Below are positions 44,835 through 54,683 of a stretch of 64,000 nucleotides of DNA, piece after piece (position 1 is the first letter of the stretch; each line of letters begins with the position of its first letter). Location of the stretch: positions 2,852,001 through 2,916,000 of the forward strand of contig NZ_AP024269.1 in assembly GCF_016629525.1 (NCBI RefSeq). Direction: 5' to 3'. This stretch comes from Kaistia sp. 32K. Its GTDB lineage: Bacteria > Pseudomonadota > Alphaproteobacteria > Rhizobiales > Kaistiaceae. Both the position numbers and the translations under genes were made by a program. The notes beneath the pieces were generated by a model. That model did not search any database, was not told the DNA's origin, and saw nothing but the letters and a program-made list of their open reading frames with translations.

Positions 44835-47276
44835 TCACTCCGTCTTCAGCGGCACCTTCGGCACCAGGCCGCCGCGCTTCGGCGGGGTCGGCGGCTTCTC
44901 GGCGACCACCTTCTTGGCCGTGGCGGCCGCCTTGCGACGCGGCTTCGCCTTGGCCTTCGGCTCTTCCGGCTCGGGCTTCGGCGTCACAGGACCGTCCTCG
45001 AGCGGCTCGAGATGCAGGCCGGTCTCGCCGTTCTCGCGGGTCTCGACCGTCACCTTGACGGTGCCGCCCTTACGGAGCTTACCGAACAGCACCTCGTCAG
45101 CCAGCGGCTGCTTGATGTGCTGCTGGATCACGCGGCCAAGCGGGCGGGCGCCCATCTGGCGGTCGTAACCCTTGTGCGCCAGCCAGTCGATCGCCTCGGG
45201 CGAGAGATCGAAGGTGACGCCGCGATCGGCCAGCTGCGCCTCGAGCTGCAGCACGAACTTCTGCACGACATTGTGCACGACCTCGATCGGCAGATTGCCG
45301 AACTGGACGATGGCGTCGAGCCGGTTGCGGAACTCCGGCGCGAACAGGCGGTTGATCGCCTCCTGGTCGTCGGGGTCGCGCGCGGTCGACTTGAAGCCGA
45401 TCGCCGGCTTGGCGAGATCGGCAGCACCGGCATTGGTGGTCATGATCAGGATGACGTTCCTGAAATCGACCTGCTTGCCGTTGTGGTCGGTCAGCTTGCC
45501 GTGATCCATTACCTGCAACAGGATGTTGAACAGGTCCGGATGCGCCTTCTCGATCTCGTCGAGCAGCAGCACGCAATGCGGATGCTGGTCGACGCCGTCG
45601 GTCAGAAGACCGCCCTGGTCGAAGCCGACATAGCCGGGAGGGGCGCCGATCAGCCGCGAGACGGTGTGGCGCTCCATGTATTCCGACATGTCGAAGCGGA
45701 TCAGCTCGACGCCGAGGCTGGCGGCCAGCTGCTTCGCGACTTCGGTCTTGCCGACGCCGGTCGGTCCGGCGAACAGGTAGGAGCCGATCGGCTTCTCCGG
45801 TTCGCGCAAGCCCGCGCGGGCCAGCTTGATCGCCGAGGTGACCTGGGCGATGGCGCTGTCCTGCCCGTAGACGACACGCTTTAGCGTCGCCTCGAGGCCC
45901 TTCAGCACTTCCTGGTCGTCCTTCGACACCGTCTTGGGCGGGATCCGCGCCATGGTGGCGATCGTATCCTCGATCTCCTTGACGCCGATCGTCTTCTTGC
46001 GGCGGTTCTCCGGCACCAGCATCTGCGAGGCGCCGGTCTCGTCGATCACGTCGATCGCCTTGTCCGGCAGCTTGCGGTCATGGATGTAGCGGGCCGACAG
46101 CTCGACCGCCGACTTGATCGCCTCGTTGGTGTAGCGGACACGGTGGAAGTCCTCGAAATAGGGCTTCAGCCCCTTCAGGATCTCGATCGCGTCGGGGATC
46201 GTCGGCTCGTTGACGTCGATCTTCTGGAAGCGCCGGACGAGCGCCCGGTCCTTCTCGAAGAACTGCCGGTATTCCTTGTAGGTGGTCGAGCCGATGCAGC
46301 GGATCGAGCCGCCGGCCAGCGCCGGCTTCAGGAGGTTAGACGCATCCATCGCCCCGCCCGACGTCGCGCCCGCACCGATGACGGTGTGGATCTCGTCGAT
46401 GAACAGGATCGAACCCGGATACTCCTCGATCTCCTTGACGACCTGCTTCAGCCGCTCCTCGAAGTCACCGCGATAGCGAGTGCCTGCGAGCAGCGTGCCC
46501 ATGTCGAGCGAGAAGATGGTCGAGCCGGCGAGAACGTCGGGAACGTCGCCCTCGACGATGCGCTTGGCCAGGCCCTCGGCGATCGCCGTCTTGCCGACGC
46601 CGGGGTCGCCGACGAAGAGAGGGTTGTTCTTCTGACGGCGGCAGAGGACCTGGATCGTCCGCGCGATTTCGATGTCGCGGCCGATCAGCGGGTCGATCTT
46701 GCCCTTCTTCGCCTTGTCGTTGAGGTTGATGCAGTAAGCGTCGAGCGCATCCGCCTTCTTCTTGTTTTCCTCGCGGCTGTCGACCGTCGCCGCGTCGTCG
46801 TCGACGCCGCGCACCGGACGGCTTTCGCTCATCCCGGCCCGCTTGGCGATGCCGTGCGAGATGTAGTTGACCGCGTCGTAGCGGGTCATGTCCTGCTCCT
46901 GCAGGAAGTAGGCGGCATGGCTCTCGCGCTCGGCGAAGATGGCGACGAGCACGTTGGCGCCGGTGACTTCCTCGCGGCCAGACGACTGGACATGGATCAC
47001 CGCGCGCTGGATGACGCGCTGGAAGCCGGCGGTCGGCTTGGAATCCTCGTCCGGGCCGTGCGCCAGATTGGCGAGCTCGGTATCGATGTAATCGACCAGG
47101 CTGCGCTTCAGCATGTCGAGATCGACATTGCAGGCGCGCATGACGGCCGCCGCGTCCTGATCGTCGATCAGCGCGAGCAGGAGATGTTCGAGGGTCGCGT
47201 ATTCCTGATGACGCTCGTTTGCGAAGGCGAGCGCCTGGTGGAGGGCCTTTTCGAGGCTGCGGGAGAATGACGGCAC
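44835..47276 (-). CDS. clpA: ATP-dependent Clp protease ATP-binding subunit ClpA
   Basis: The 813-residue AAA+ unfoldase has the N-terminal Clp domain ([20 protein letters not shown]), Walker A of the first ring in [16 protein letters not shown], a linker, and Walker A of the second ring in [17 protein letters not shown] with Walker [13 protein letters not shown]. It feeds substrates to ClpP. The C-terminus after about residue 770 is Lys/Ala/Pro-rich ([20 protein letters not shown]), a common alphaproteobacterial tail. The adaptor gene clpS stands nine bases upstream. Confidence 0.97.
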   Translation of the reverse strand: MPSFSRSLEKALHQALAFANERHQEYATLEHLLLALIDDQDAAAVMRACNVDLDMLKRSLVDYIDTELANLAHGPDEDSKPTAGFQRVIQRAVIHVQSSGREEVTGANVLVAIFAERESHAAYFLQEQDMTRYDAVNYISHGIAKRAGMSESRPVRGVDDDAATVDSREENKKKADALDAYCINLNDKAKKGKIDPLIGRDIEIARTIQVLCRRQKNNPLFVGDPGVGKTAIAEGLAKRIVEGDVPDVLAGSTIFSLDMGTLLAGTRYRGDFEERLKQVVKEIEEYPGSILFIDEIHTVIGAGATSGGAMDASNLLKPALAGGSIRCIGSTTYKEYRQFFEKDRALVRRFQKIDVNEPTIPDAIEILKGLKPYFEDFHRVRYTNEAIKSAVELSARYIHDRKLPDKAIDVIDETGASQMLVPENRRKKTIGVKEIEDTIATMARIPPKTVSKDDQEVLKGLEATLKRVVYGQDSAIAQVTSAIKLARAGLREPEKPIGSYLFAGPTGVGKTEVAKQLAASLGVELIRFDMSEYMERHTVSRLIGAPPGYVGFDQGGLLTDGVDQHPHCVLLLDEIEKAHPDLFNILLQVMDHGKLTDHNGKQVDFRNVILIMTTNAGAADLAKPAIGFKSTARDPDDQEAINRLFAPEFRNRLDAIVQFGNLPIEVVHNVVQKFVLQLEAQLADRGVTFDLSPEAIDWLAHKGYDRQMGARPLGRVIQQHIKQPLADEVLFGKLRKGGTVKVTVETRENGETGLHLEPLEDGPVTPKPEPEEPKAKAKPRRKAAATAKKVVAEKPPTPPKRGGLVPKVPLKTE

Positions 47277-47285
47277 GTTAGGACC

Positions 47286-47615
47286 TCACTTCCTTTCCAT
47301 CACGCATTGCAGCGGATGTTGGTGTTTGCGCGCGAAATCCATCACCTGGGTGACCTTGGTCTCGGCCACTTCATAGGTGAAGACACCACACTCCCCCACA
47401 CCATGCTGATGCACATGCAGCATGATCTGCGTCGCCTCCTCGCGGTTCTTGTTGAAGAACCGCTCGACCACATGCACGACGAACTCCATCGGCGTGTAGT
47501 CGTCGTTCAGAAGCAGAACGCGATACAAATTCGGCCGCTTTGTCTTCGGCCGCGTCTTGGTGGCGACGCCGACATCGCTATCGCCATCATCGGGTCGACG
47601 GGTTTCTTTGCTCAT
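47286..47615 (-). CDS. clpS: ATP-dependent Clp protease adaptor ClpS
   Basis: The 109-residue adaptor delivers N-end-rule substrates to ClpA. The binding-pocket residues lie in [20 protein letters not shown] and [21 protein letters not shown], followed by [16 protein letters not shown]. The N-terminal 25 residues are a basic, flexible tail. It is the first gene of the clpS-clpA unit. Confidence 0.97.
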   Translation of the reverse strand: MSKETRRPDDGDSDVGVATKTRPKTKRPNLYRVLLLNDDYTPMEFVVHVVERFFNKNREEATQIMLHVHQHGVGECGVFTYEVAETKVTQVMDFARKHQHPLQCVMERK

Positions 47616-47946
47616 CTGGTTCGATCGGTACGTCGCTAAAACGGAATCCTGCCGATAATCCCGCTGCAGCGCAATCGCTCATTTCGAGCATTCCGCACCG
47701 CCGCGCGCTAAACAGGCGGGAGGGGTGTCGAACTCTATATGGGGAGGCGGTGCAAGGATGGAAGTAGGCCGGCGCACGGCCTCATCCGAAGGGCGCTGCC
47801 GGGGCATCCGGCATGCCGGTCCAAATACCCGAACAGGCGGGTAACGCTGGCCGCATTCATGCGACCAGCCATGCGGGATCCACGACGCCAGGTCCCTGCC
47901 CGATTGGAAAGACCTAGCGTCTAGCCGCAGCAAAAACGGTGGACGA
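47616..47946. other. Intergenic region upstream of clpS, no gene recognised
   Basis: The 331 bases should include the clpS promoter. AACAGGCGGG occurs twice, at about 47713 and 47832. No RNA gene, hairpin or supported frame was found; short frames on both strands lack coding character. Confidence 0.5.
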
Positions 47947-48291
47947 TCAGCTCGTCAGGCTTTTCTGGCAGGCGTCGGCGACGTCGCGATTTGCCTCCGT
48001 GGCGCCCGGCAGGGTCGCCCAGCCATTGGCGATCACCAACTCCCGCCGCTGGTAGCTCGAGGCGACCTTGAGGGCCGTGAGCCGCTCCGTCAATTGCGGA
48101 TCCGCCTGCGACTGCGCCACGCAAAACGGCGTCAAGGCGGCAACCATCTGCGATTTGGCAAGCGTCTCGGCGCGAGCCTGCGCCGTACCGCCGGTCACCC
48201 AGCCACCCCAGGTAAAGCCGATGACGGCAATTCCGATCGCTCCGACCGCGGCCCCGAGCAGCGACGGTTGTACCCATTCAAATCTTGCCAA
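47947..48291 (-). CDS. Conserved small membrane protein, unknown function
   Basis: The 114-residue product has one N-terminal span (LLGAAVGAIGIAVIGFTWGGWVTG) and a helical periplasmic part with a pair of cysteines (LTPFCVAQSQ and ADACQKSL). The RRELVIANGWATLPG phrase recurs in homologues I recall from Rhizobiales. The start is a TTG (LARFEWVQPSLL), as no ATG is available. It stands alone. No function can be given. Confidence 0.75.
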   Translation of the reverse strand: MARFEWVQPSLLGAAVGAIGIAVIGFTWGGWVTGGTAQARAETLAKSQMVAALTPFCVAQSQADPQLTERLTALKVASSYQRRELVIANGWATLPGATEANRDVADACQKSLTS

Positions 48292-48304
48292 TTGCCAATC
48301 CAGT

Positions 48305-48480
48305 CTTTCCAGAGGAATCTCTCTATACTCGGCTATATTAGCATGAGTTTGATTTCATATATCCGGCTAAAATTTCTGACGATCCGAATAAAAATTCTTT
48401 GTCTCGATCCAAAAATACGAAGTTGGATTATGCGCCTCTGGCGACATCCCTCTCCGCCTGCACTAAGATGCACACGAAGA
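48305..48480. other. Low-GC upstream segment
   Basis: This segment is markedly AT-rich against GC-rich surroundings, with runs such as AAAATTTC and AATAAAAATTC. It lies between two divergent small genes and may hold their promoters or be acquired DNA. No gene is supported in it. Confidence 0.5.
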
Positions 48481-48523
48481 GGCGTCATCACGCGCTTCCT
48501 ATTCGTATTTCACTGGATCGCGC

Positions 48524-48766
48524 ATGGCCGTCACAACCCAATTCATCGTTCAGCCTTTCCGGCTCAACAAGCGCGGCAAGCTGGAGGCGGAGCCGGCGAT
48601 TGCCGCCACATCGGCCGAGAACGCCAAAATGCGCGCCGAAAAGCTGTCGACCTCCCGCGCGGGCGTGATCGCCTTCCAGATCGCGGCAGACACGGAAATG
48701 GGCGACTATGGCGAGCCGGTCACGCTCGTCCGCTACGGCACGCTGCCCGAGGACATGGAATCCTGA
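48524..48766 (+). CDS. Conserved small cytoplasmic protein, unknown function
   Basis: The 80-residue product (TTQFIVQPFRLNKRGKLEAE, ATSAENAKMRAEKLS, AGVIAFQIAADTEMGDYGEP) looks like a compact alpha/beta protein. Similar short proteins are widespread in Rhizobiales as I recall. It starts with ATG after the low-GC segment. No catalytic motif, signal or membrane span is visible. Confidence 0.7.
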   Translation: MAVTTQFIVQPFRLNKRGKLEAEPAIAATSAENAKMRAEKLSTSRAGVIAFQIAADTEMGDYGEPVTLVRYGTLPEDMES

Positions 48767-48828
48767 GGACATGGAATAACGCGCAGCCGGCGACGGGCGA
48801 ACCGCCCTTTCAGCACGCAGGCAGCAAA

Positions 48829-48852
48829 AAGCCCGGCGCGAGGGCCGGGCTT
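48829..48852 (-). terminator. Rho-independent terminator of the phasin gene
   Basis: AAGCCCGGC/GCCGGGCTT with a six-base loop; read on the minus strand it is followed by TTTTGC. It starts 27 bases after the phasin stop. Confidence 0.8.
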
Positions 48853-48878
48853 CCAAAAAGTCGAATGCGCCGGGCGGC

Positions 48879-49211
48879 TTACTTCGGGAACTTGCCGAAG
48901 AGGCCCTCGAAGGGCTTGTAGGCGTCGCGCGTCGTCTCGGTCATCATCGTGCCGAGCTTCGAGAGCTCGCCGAAATAGCCCTCATAGGCGGATTTCACAT
49001 ATTCGGTCTGCGCCTCGACGACCTTCTCGATGCTGGTCGACGACAGGATCTTCTCGAACGCGGCGGAACCGGATTCGAAGCTCTTCTTCGAATAGTCGGC
49101 CGCCTCGACGGCGATCGCCTGGATGCCCTGGCTGAACGAGCCGAAACTCTTCATGGCCAGATCGATGCTTTCCCTGCTCGCCTTCTGCATGCCGTCGAAA
49201 TCATTGATCAC
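48879..49211 (-). CDS. Phasin family protein (PHB granule-associated)
   Basis: The 110-residue helical product fits the phasin_2 family: SIDLAMKSFGSFSQGIQAIA, YSKKSFESGSAAFEKILSS, VVEAQTEYVKSAYEGYFGELS. Phasins coat polyhydroxyalkanoate granules in the cytoplasm. The GTG at 49211 is chosen because GGAGGG stands seven bases upstream; an ATG at 49244 is the longer option. A PhaR-like site lies about 90 bases upstream, which supports regulation by the PHB sensor. Confidence 0.88.
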   Translation of the reverse strand: MINDFDGMQKASRESIDLAMKSFGSFSQGIQAIAVEAADYSKKSFESGSAAFEKILSSTSIEKVVEAQTEYVKSAYEGYFGELSKLGTMMTETTRDAYKPFEGLFGKFPK

Positions 49212-49654
49212 AGACTTGCCCTCCACGCACGAGCTTTGCGCCATAGCCAGCTCTACGGGTCATAAAATCCAGGAGTTCGCCCGGAATGTCAACAAAATTG
49301 CTGCACTGCACAATCGCATGACATCGCGACGACGCGACGTCGGCAGCGGGACCGCCCCAAAACAGGACATTCACGCTTCGCCAATTTTTACGGTTTCGTA
49401 ACGGCGTTTCCTTAACTTCCACAGCCAGACCGAAGAGCAGCACAGCCCATGCGGTGCGGCATTTTCCTTGGCGCAGGCTTGAAAACCTGCGGCGAAGCTG
49501 AGCGTCGGAGGCCCCGTTTCGGCCACCGGCATTAACCTTCCGGGCAAGGAATTCCGCACTTGCCTCAAAAAAGTGCGGGTCTTGCGGTCAGTTGGGAATG
49601 GGCACTGCCGGAGTTCGCGCTCCGGTTATGCGAGACGCGGAGTATTCAGTCGAA
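49212..49654. other. Divergent intergenic region phasin / D,D-carboxypeptidase
   Basis: The 443 bases contain a probable PhaR site, the phasin promoter and the carboxypeptidase promoter. No other gene or RNA is seen. The N-terminal extension of the carboxypeptidase frame (49592-49654) is unlikely to be translated. Confidence 0.5.
49302..49313 (-). promoter_or_regulatory. Candidate PhaR operator upstream of phasin
   Basis: TGCACTGCACAA (plus-strand reading) contains the perfect TGCA-C-TGCA dyad and fits the degenerate TGC-centred consensus I recall for rhizobial PhaR (TGCRNYGCASMA). It lies in the phasin promoter region. Confidence 0.5.
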
Positions 49655-51274
49655 ATGTTGATGGGCCTGAACCCCCTCGGTCGGCATTGCGTCCGCTCGA
49701 TCCGGAACGCATTCGCTGGCCTTCTGGTTGCCGGCATGTCGTTGACGGCCCTCACCGTCCAGGCCAGCGCCGCACCCAGTTCCTCCATCGTCGTCGACGC
49801 CAAGACCGGCAAGGTTCTCTATTCGAAAGAGCCTGACGCCCTGCGCCGACCGGCATCGCTTACCAAGATGATGACGCTCTACGTCCTCTTCGGCGAGCTC
49901 GAGGCGGGCCGCATGACGCTCTCCACCCGCATGAAGGTGTCGCAGTTCGCGTCGCGCCAGTCGCCGACCAAGCTCGGCCTCAAGCCGGGCTCGACCGTCG
50001 CCGTGCGCGACGCCATGCTCGGCCTCATCACCCGCTCCGCCAACGATGCCGCCGTGGTCATCGCCGAGCACATCTCCGGCTCGGAGGCCGCCTTCGCGCG
50101 GCGCATGACGCAGCAGGCCCGCTCGATCGGCATGAGCCGCACCACATTCCGCAACGCTTCCGGCCTGCCGAACAACGAGCAGTGGTCGACGGCGCGCGAC
50201 ATGGCCACCCTCGGCCGCGCCCTGCAGGAGCGCTATCCGCGCTACTACAAGTATTTCGCGACCCGGAGCTTCGTCTACAACGGCCGCGAGATCCGGGGCC
50301 ACAATCGCCTGCTCGGCCGCGTCGACGGCGTCGACGGCATCAAGACCGGCTACACCAACGCGTCCGGCTACAACCTCGTCTCTTCGGTGAAGCGCAACAA
50401 CCGCGCGCTGGTCGCCACCGTCATCGGCGGCACCTCGGGCGCGGCGCGCGACAAGCAGATGGCGGGCCTGCTCGAGAAGTATCTGCCGGTCGCCTATGCC
50501 GGCCCGGCCAAGTCGCGCTCGCTCTTCGCCAGCAACAAGGCTGCTCCGGCAGTCGACGTCGATGATGACGCCGATACCCAGGTCGCCGATGCGCCCGCCG
50601 CGCAGGTCGCCGCCGCACCGGCTCCGATCCCGGCGCGCGCACCCGCTGCGCCGGTGGCCGTCGCCGCCGCCGCTCCGGAGGCTGACCCGGCCCCGGTGCC
50701 GACCGCCCGCCCGCTGCGCACCGCCAGCAAGAAGAACAACCTGTCGGTCGCGACCCTCATCGCCGCCGCCCCGGCTCATGCACCGGCGCCCGCTGAGGTG
50801 GCCGACGAGGAGCCGGTTTCGGTCCAGGCCTATGCTCCGGAGCCGATCGAGCCCGCCGCCGCCCGCGGTCCGCGCATGGTCTTCCAGCAGGGTCCGAGCG
50901 GCAAGGAAATCGCCCGCCCGGTCGTCAAGACCGCGTCGATCGTCCAGCCGGCCCCGACCGCCGACAGCGACGCCGAGGGCTTTACCGGCAGCATCGCCTC
51001 GCAGGCCGCGCCTTCAATCGAGATCGCCGATGGCTGGAAGATCCAGATCGCCGCGACCCCGAGCGAGGACGGCGCCCGCGAGATGCTCGATCGCGCCAAG
51101 TCGAAGGCCGGCAAGATGCTGGCTGACGCCACCCCCACCGTGGAGCCGGTCGCCAAGGGCCAGTCCACCGTCTACCGGGCCCGCTTCGCCGGGTTCGACA
51201 ACAAGGATCAGGCCCGCGCCGTTTGCGCCTTCCTGACCAAGCGGGACGTGTCCTGCCTTGCCGTCCGTCAATAA
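49655..51274 (+). CDS. D-alanyl-D-alanine carboxypeptidase (PBP5/6 class) with SPOR domain
   Basis: The product of about 539 residues has a signal sequence (FAGLLVAGMSLTALTVQASA) and an S11 peptidase domain with SLTK (Ser about 68), ITRSANDAA and DGIKTGYTNASG. An Ala/Pro-rich linker of about 170 residues leads to a C-terminal SPOR domain (GWKIQIAATPSEDGAREMLD to the end) that binds denuded glycan at the septum. It trims pentapeptides in the cell wall. The true start is uncertain: ATG codons at 49628, 49655 and 49661 and a TTG at 49592 are all in frame; 49655 places the signal peptide best. Confidence 0.9.
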   Translation: MLMGLNPLGRHCVRSIRNAFAGLLVAGMSLTALTVQASAAPSSSIVVDAKTGKVLYSKEPDALRRPASLTKMMTLYVLFGELEAGRMTLSTRMKVSQFASRQSPTKLGLKPGSTVAVRDAMLGLITRSANDAAVVIAEHISGSEAAFARRMTQQARSIGMSRTTFRNASGLPNNEQWSTARDMATLGRALQERYPRYYKYFATRSFVYNGREIRGHNRLLGRVDGVDGIKTGYTNASGYNLVSSVKRNNRALVATVIGGTSGAARDKQMAGLLEKYLPVAYAGPAKSRSLFASNKAAPAVDVDDDADTQVADAPAAQVAAAPAPIPARAPAAPVAVAAAAPEADPAPVPTARPLRTASKKNNLSVATLIAAAPAHAPAPAEVADEEPVSVQAYAPEPIEPAAARGPRMVFQQGPSGKEIARPVVKTASIVQPAPTADSDAEGFTGSIASQAAPSIEIADGWKIQIAATPSEDGAREMLDRAKSKAGKMLADATPTVEPVAKGQSTVYRARFAGFDNKDQARAVCAFLTKRDVSCLAVRQ

Positions 51275-51328
51275 CGGCTGGCCCCTGATGAGAATTTCGC
51301 CCTCCTCCCTTGTACCCGCGTTCAGGAG

Positions 51329-51973
51329 CTAGCGATGTCCGCCGAGGAGTCTTTCCTTCGCCTCGTTGATCTGGGCGGCCAAGAACGTCGATCCTCCCTG
51401 GTCGGGGTGGACGCGCTTCATCAGCCGTCGGTAGGCCGCTCTGATTTCGGCCTCGGAAGCGCCGGCCGAAAGGCCAAGGATCTCGTAGGCCTGCTCATGT
51501 GTCATGGCGCCCGTGCGCGGCGCGCCACGCGCCCGGCCTGCCGGATCACCCTCGACGTGTTCACGCCAGCCGGGAATACGGCGGTCGAGATAAGCTTCGA
51601 ATAGGGCCCGGTCTCGGGGCCTCGCCGCGATCTGGCCGTAGAGCGCGGCCAACTCCGTCCGGTCGAGCGTATCGAGCGCCCGCCCGGCAAACCGTCCGCG
51701 CAGAACCTTTCCGTCGGCGATCCAGGGCGAGGTGTCCCAGGGCCGCGTTTCCAGGATCTTCGGCTTCAGCATCCAGAGGCCGATCGCCAGAAGCGGAATG
51801 CCGAGGCCGAGCCGCCCGGTCAGGAGCGTGGCGGCGCCCATCGAGATCAGCGCGCCCGACAGGCCGCGCCGCGCCGCGCGGCCGAGCGCCTCGGCGCCCC
51901 GGTCGCCCCCGAACAGGAAGGCGATGCCGATCGCCACGCCGATCACGCCCAGAAACGGAATTATCAGACCCAT
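51329..51973 (-). CDS. Membrane protein with C-terminal DnaJ domain
   Basis: The 214-residue product has two N-terminal spans (IIPFLGVIGVAIGIAFLFGG and LISMGAATLLTGRLGLGIPL) and a J-domain at the end: EQAYEILGLSAGASEAEIRAAY, the HPD motif in KRVHPDQGGS, and LAAQINEAKERLL. This layout is common in alphaproteobacteria and resembles the mitochondrial Tim14 type. It would recruit DnaK to the membrane. GGGAG is five bases upstream of the ATG at 51973. It is convergent with the carboxypeptidase gene. Confidence 0.9.
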   Translation of the reverse strand: MGLIIPFLGVIGVAIGIAFLFGGDRGAEALGRAARRGLSGALISMGAATLLTGRLGLGIPLLAIGLWMLKPKILETRPWDTSPWIADGKVLRGRFAGRALDTLDRTELAALYGQIAARPRDRALFEAYLDRRIPGWREHVEGDPAGRARGAPRTGAMTHEQAYEILGLSAGASEAEIRAAYRRLMKRVHPDQGGSTFLAAQINEAKERLLGGHR

Positions 51974-52145
51974 CGTCGCTCCCAACCGGCCGATTCCTTG
52001 CGGCCGCTCTCTCTATTGGGGCGAAGCGCCGGCCGCCGCAATGGCCCGCCGCCGCCTGATTTGCTAGACCGTCGCGGCACGATGCGGACCGCCCCTGCCC
52101 CGACGCAGGCCGGGAGCGCCGTGCGCCGCGAAACGAGGACATGCC

Positions 52146-53009
52146 ATGCCTGCTAGCCCGACGCCTGCCAGCCCCGCCATCCACCGCACCGTCGACGATC
52201 TCCGCGCCGCGCTTGCCGCCTGGCGGCGCGAGGGGCTGCGCATCGCGCTGGTGCCCACCATGGGCGCCCTGCACGAGGGCCATCTCGATCTCGTCCGCGC
52301 AGCGCGTGAGCGCGCCGACCGCGTCGTCGTCTCGATCTTCGTCAATCCGACGCAGTTTGGACCAAAGGAGGATTTCGGCTCCTATCCGCGCACCGAGGCG
52401 AGCGACGTCGAGAAGCTCGCCGCGCTCGGCGTCGAGGCGATCTTCGCGCCGAACGCGGCCGAGATGTATCCGGAAGGTTTTGCCACGACGATCTCGATGG
52501 TCGGCCCGGCGCTGGGGCTGGAGACGGATTTCCGGCCGCATTTCTTCACCGGCGTCGCCACCGTCGTCGGCAAGCTGCTGATCGCGGTCATGCCTGACAT
52601 CGCCGTCTTCGGCGAGAAGGATTACCAGCAGCTGATGGTGGTGCGCCGACTGGCGCGGGACCTGCGCCTGCCGACCGAGATCGTCGGCCTGCCGACCGTG
52701 CGCGAGGCGGATGGTCTCGCCCTCTCCTCCCGCAACGCCTATCTCTCGGCCGAGGAACGCCGGCTGGCGACGACGATTGCACGTGTGATGCGCGAAACGG
52801 CCGAGGCGATCCGCGCCGGCGGCACCGTCGAGCCGGCCTTGGCCGAGGGCCGCGCCGCGCTGGATGCAGCCGGCTTCCGCGTCGACTATCTGGTGCTGCG
52901 CAATGCCGAGACGCTGGCGGAGCTCACCGATCCGGCGAACGAGCCGCGCCGGATGCTGGCGGCCGCCTGGCTCGGCAAGACCCGCCTCATCGACAACATC
53001 GCGGTCTAA
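52146..53009 (+). CDS. panC: Pantothenate synthetase
   Basis: The 287-residue enzyme joins pantoate and beta-alanine with ATP. Motifs present are VPTMGALHEGHLDLV (the HIGH-like site), FVNPTQFGPKEDFGSYPRT, VFGEKDYQQLMVVRRL and LSSRNAYLS. The ATG at 52146 gives the usual short leader. No panB is adjacent. It is convergent with the DUF1489 gene nine bases away. Confidence 0.95.
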   Translation: MPASPTPASPAIHRTVDDLRAALAAWRREGLRIALVPTMGALHEGHLDLVRAARERADRVVVSIFVNPTQFGPKEDFGSYPRTEASDVEKLAALGVEAIFAPNAAEMYPEGFATTISMVGPALGLETDFRPHFFTGVATVVGKLLIAVMPDIAVFGEKDYQQLMVVRRLARDLRLPTEIVGLPTVREADGLALSSRNAYLSAEERRLATTIARVMRETAEAIRAGGTVEPALAEGRAALDAAGFRVDYLVLRNAETLAELTDPANEPRRMLAAAWLGKTRLIDNIAV

Positions 53010-53018
53010 CGGGGCTTC

Positions 53019-53459
53019 TCAGAGAAGGCCGAGCTCGGCGAGTTCGGCCTTCAGCGCCGCCGGCAATTCGTCGCCGGCGCTGCCGCCGATCGCGGCAAGA
53101 TCGCGCGGCGCGTCCTTCGGCAGCAGGTAGCGCCAGCCCTGGAACGGCCGCTTCGGCTGCCATTCGGTCGGCACCACCTCGGGATCGAACACGATCCGGC
53201 AGCGCTGGATATTGTCGGATCCGGTGACCGCCTGCAGGTCGAGAATGCGCTGCCGCGCCTGGACCTGGCCCTTGATGACCCAATAGAGCGAGCCGCCATC
53301 GAGGATCTCGGGGATCCGCTTCGGCATCATGCGCGTGGTGTGCGTGTCCTCGGGCTCGATGCCCAGCCCACGCTGACGGGCGATGTCGTCGGCGATCCAG
53401 CCGGTCAGTTCCTCGAGCGTCTCGACGCCGACACAGAGCTTGATGAGATGCAGGGCCAT
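53019..53459 (-). CDS. DUF1489 family protein
   Basis: The 146-residue product shows the family pattern ALHLIKLCVGVETLEELTGW, THTTRMMPKRIPEIL, GGSLYWVIKGQVQARQRIL, CRIVFDPEVVPTEWQPKRPFQGWRY (read in parts). The family is restricted mainly to alphaproteobacteria and has no known role. It is likely a soluble cytoplasmic protein. No operon partner is evident. Confidence 0.92.
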   Translation of the reverse strand: MALHLIKLCVGVETLEELTGWIADDIARQRGLGIEPEDTHTTRMMPKRIPEILDGGSLYWVIKGQVQARQRILDLQAVTGSDNIQRCRIVFDPEVVPTEWQPKRPFQGWRYLLPKDAPRDLAAIGGSAGDELPAALKAELAELGLL

Positions 53460-53716
53460 GCCCAGACACTAGTCCTCGCGCCGGCCGGCGACAGGCGCCG
53501 CGGCGATTTTTCCACAAGGTTGAATTGGCGCTCGACCTCGGACTGGCCTATGAGCCTGTCTGGATGCCGCGCCGGCGTCACCATAGGCGCTCCGCCCCCG
53601 TCGGGAAAGCGTGGCGTGGGCGACGCAGCGTGACATAGACTGCCCCCGGACGGCCCGAGACTCCATGCAGGAATTCGGCCGGAATGCTCTGCACCGCACC
53701 CTTTCACGAGGCCAAG

Positions 53717-53908
53717 ATGACCGACCAGAAGACCACACTCGACATCACGGCGAGCCGCGTGGCGATGAGCGGCATCATTGCCGGCCTCGTTTTTACCGCC
53801 GCCGGCATGATCACGCGCGAGCCGATCTTCGGCGCACTCGGACTGATCGTCATCGTCGTCGGCGTGACGCTGCGCAAGCCGATCGCCAAGCTGATCTCGC
53901 CGCGCTGA
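53717..53908 (+). CDS. Small membrane protein, unknown function
   Basis: The 63-residue product has two hydrophobic stretches (VAMSGIIAGLVFTAAGMI and IFGALGLIVIVVGVTLR) between a charged N-terminus and a short basic tail. GAGG precedes the ATG at 53717. It is the first of three same-strand genes with the DUF599 and DUF3253 genes. Function unknown. Confidence 0.65.
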   Translation: MTDQKTTLDITASRVAMSGIIAGLVFTAAGMITREPIFGALGLIVIVVGVTLRKPIAKLISPR

Positions 53909-53981
53909 CGCACGTGTTGCACCGGCATAGCCGGTTTGGCACGATTGCGGCTTAGTCTGTGGCAGGGGGAGCGCCGCAATC

Positions 53982-54683
53982 GTGTTCGATATTTCCGCGA
54001 TCGACACCGTAGCTATCCTGGTCTTCGCGACCAGCTGGCTACTCTATTCCGTCATCCTGCACCGCATGTCCGGCACGGGCAGGACACTGTCCTCGGCAAT
54101 GGATTTCCAGCGCCGGCAGTGGATGCGGACGATGATGCATCGTGACCTGCGCATGATCGACACCGGCATCATGAGCGGCCTGCAGAATGGCACGGCCTTC
54201 TTCGCCTCGACCTCGCTGATCGCGATCGGCGGCTGCTTCGCGCTCCTGAACGCCGCCGACCACGTTTACGGCGTGATGCGCGACCTTTCGCTCGGCGACG
54301 AGGTGCCGAAGGGCCTGTTCGAAGCCAAGGTGATCGGCCTGATGCTGATCTTCGGCTACGCCTTCTTCAAGTTCGGCTGGTCCTACCGGCTGTTCAACTA
54401 TGCCTCGATCCTGATCGGCGCGACGCCGACCGCCGCCCATTCCAGCGAGGCGGAGACGATCGCGGCGGCCGAGCGGGCGGCCGTTTTCACCATCACCGCC
54501 GGACGCCATTTCAATCACGGCCTCCGGGCCTTCTTCTTCTCGATCGGCTATCTCGGCTGGTTCGTGAACGGCTGGGCGCTGATCGTCACGACGCTGGTCG
54601 TCGCCGGCGTACAGCTGCATCGCCAGTTCTTCTCGGATTCGGCCAGGATCGTCATCGAAGCAGCACGACAGAGCCAACCATGA
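53982..54683 (+). CDS. DUF599 family membrane protein
   Basis: The 233-residue product is predicted to have four spans with the DUF599 features: RRQWMRTMMHRDLRMIDTGIM, NGTAFFASTSLIAIGGCFALL, FKFGWSYRLFNYASILIGA and FNHGLRAFFFSIGYLGWFV. The family is found in plants and bacteria without known function. Translation begins at a GTG (53982). The end overlaps the DUF3253 gene by four bases. Confidence 0.9.
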   Translation: MFDISAIDTVAILVFATSWLLYSVILHRMSGTGRTLSSAMDFQRRQWMRTMMHRDLRMIDTGIMSGLQNGTAFFASTSLIAIGGCFALLNAADHVYGVMRDLSLGDEVPKGLFEAKVIGLMLIFGYAFFKFGWSYRLFNYASILIGATPTAAHSSEAETIAAAERAAVFTITAGRHFNHGLRAFFFSIGYLGWFVNGWALIVTTLVVAGVQLHRQFFSDSARIVIEAARQSQP

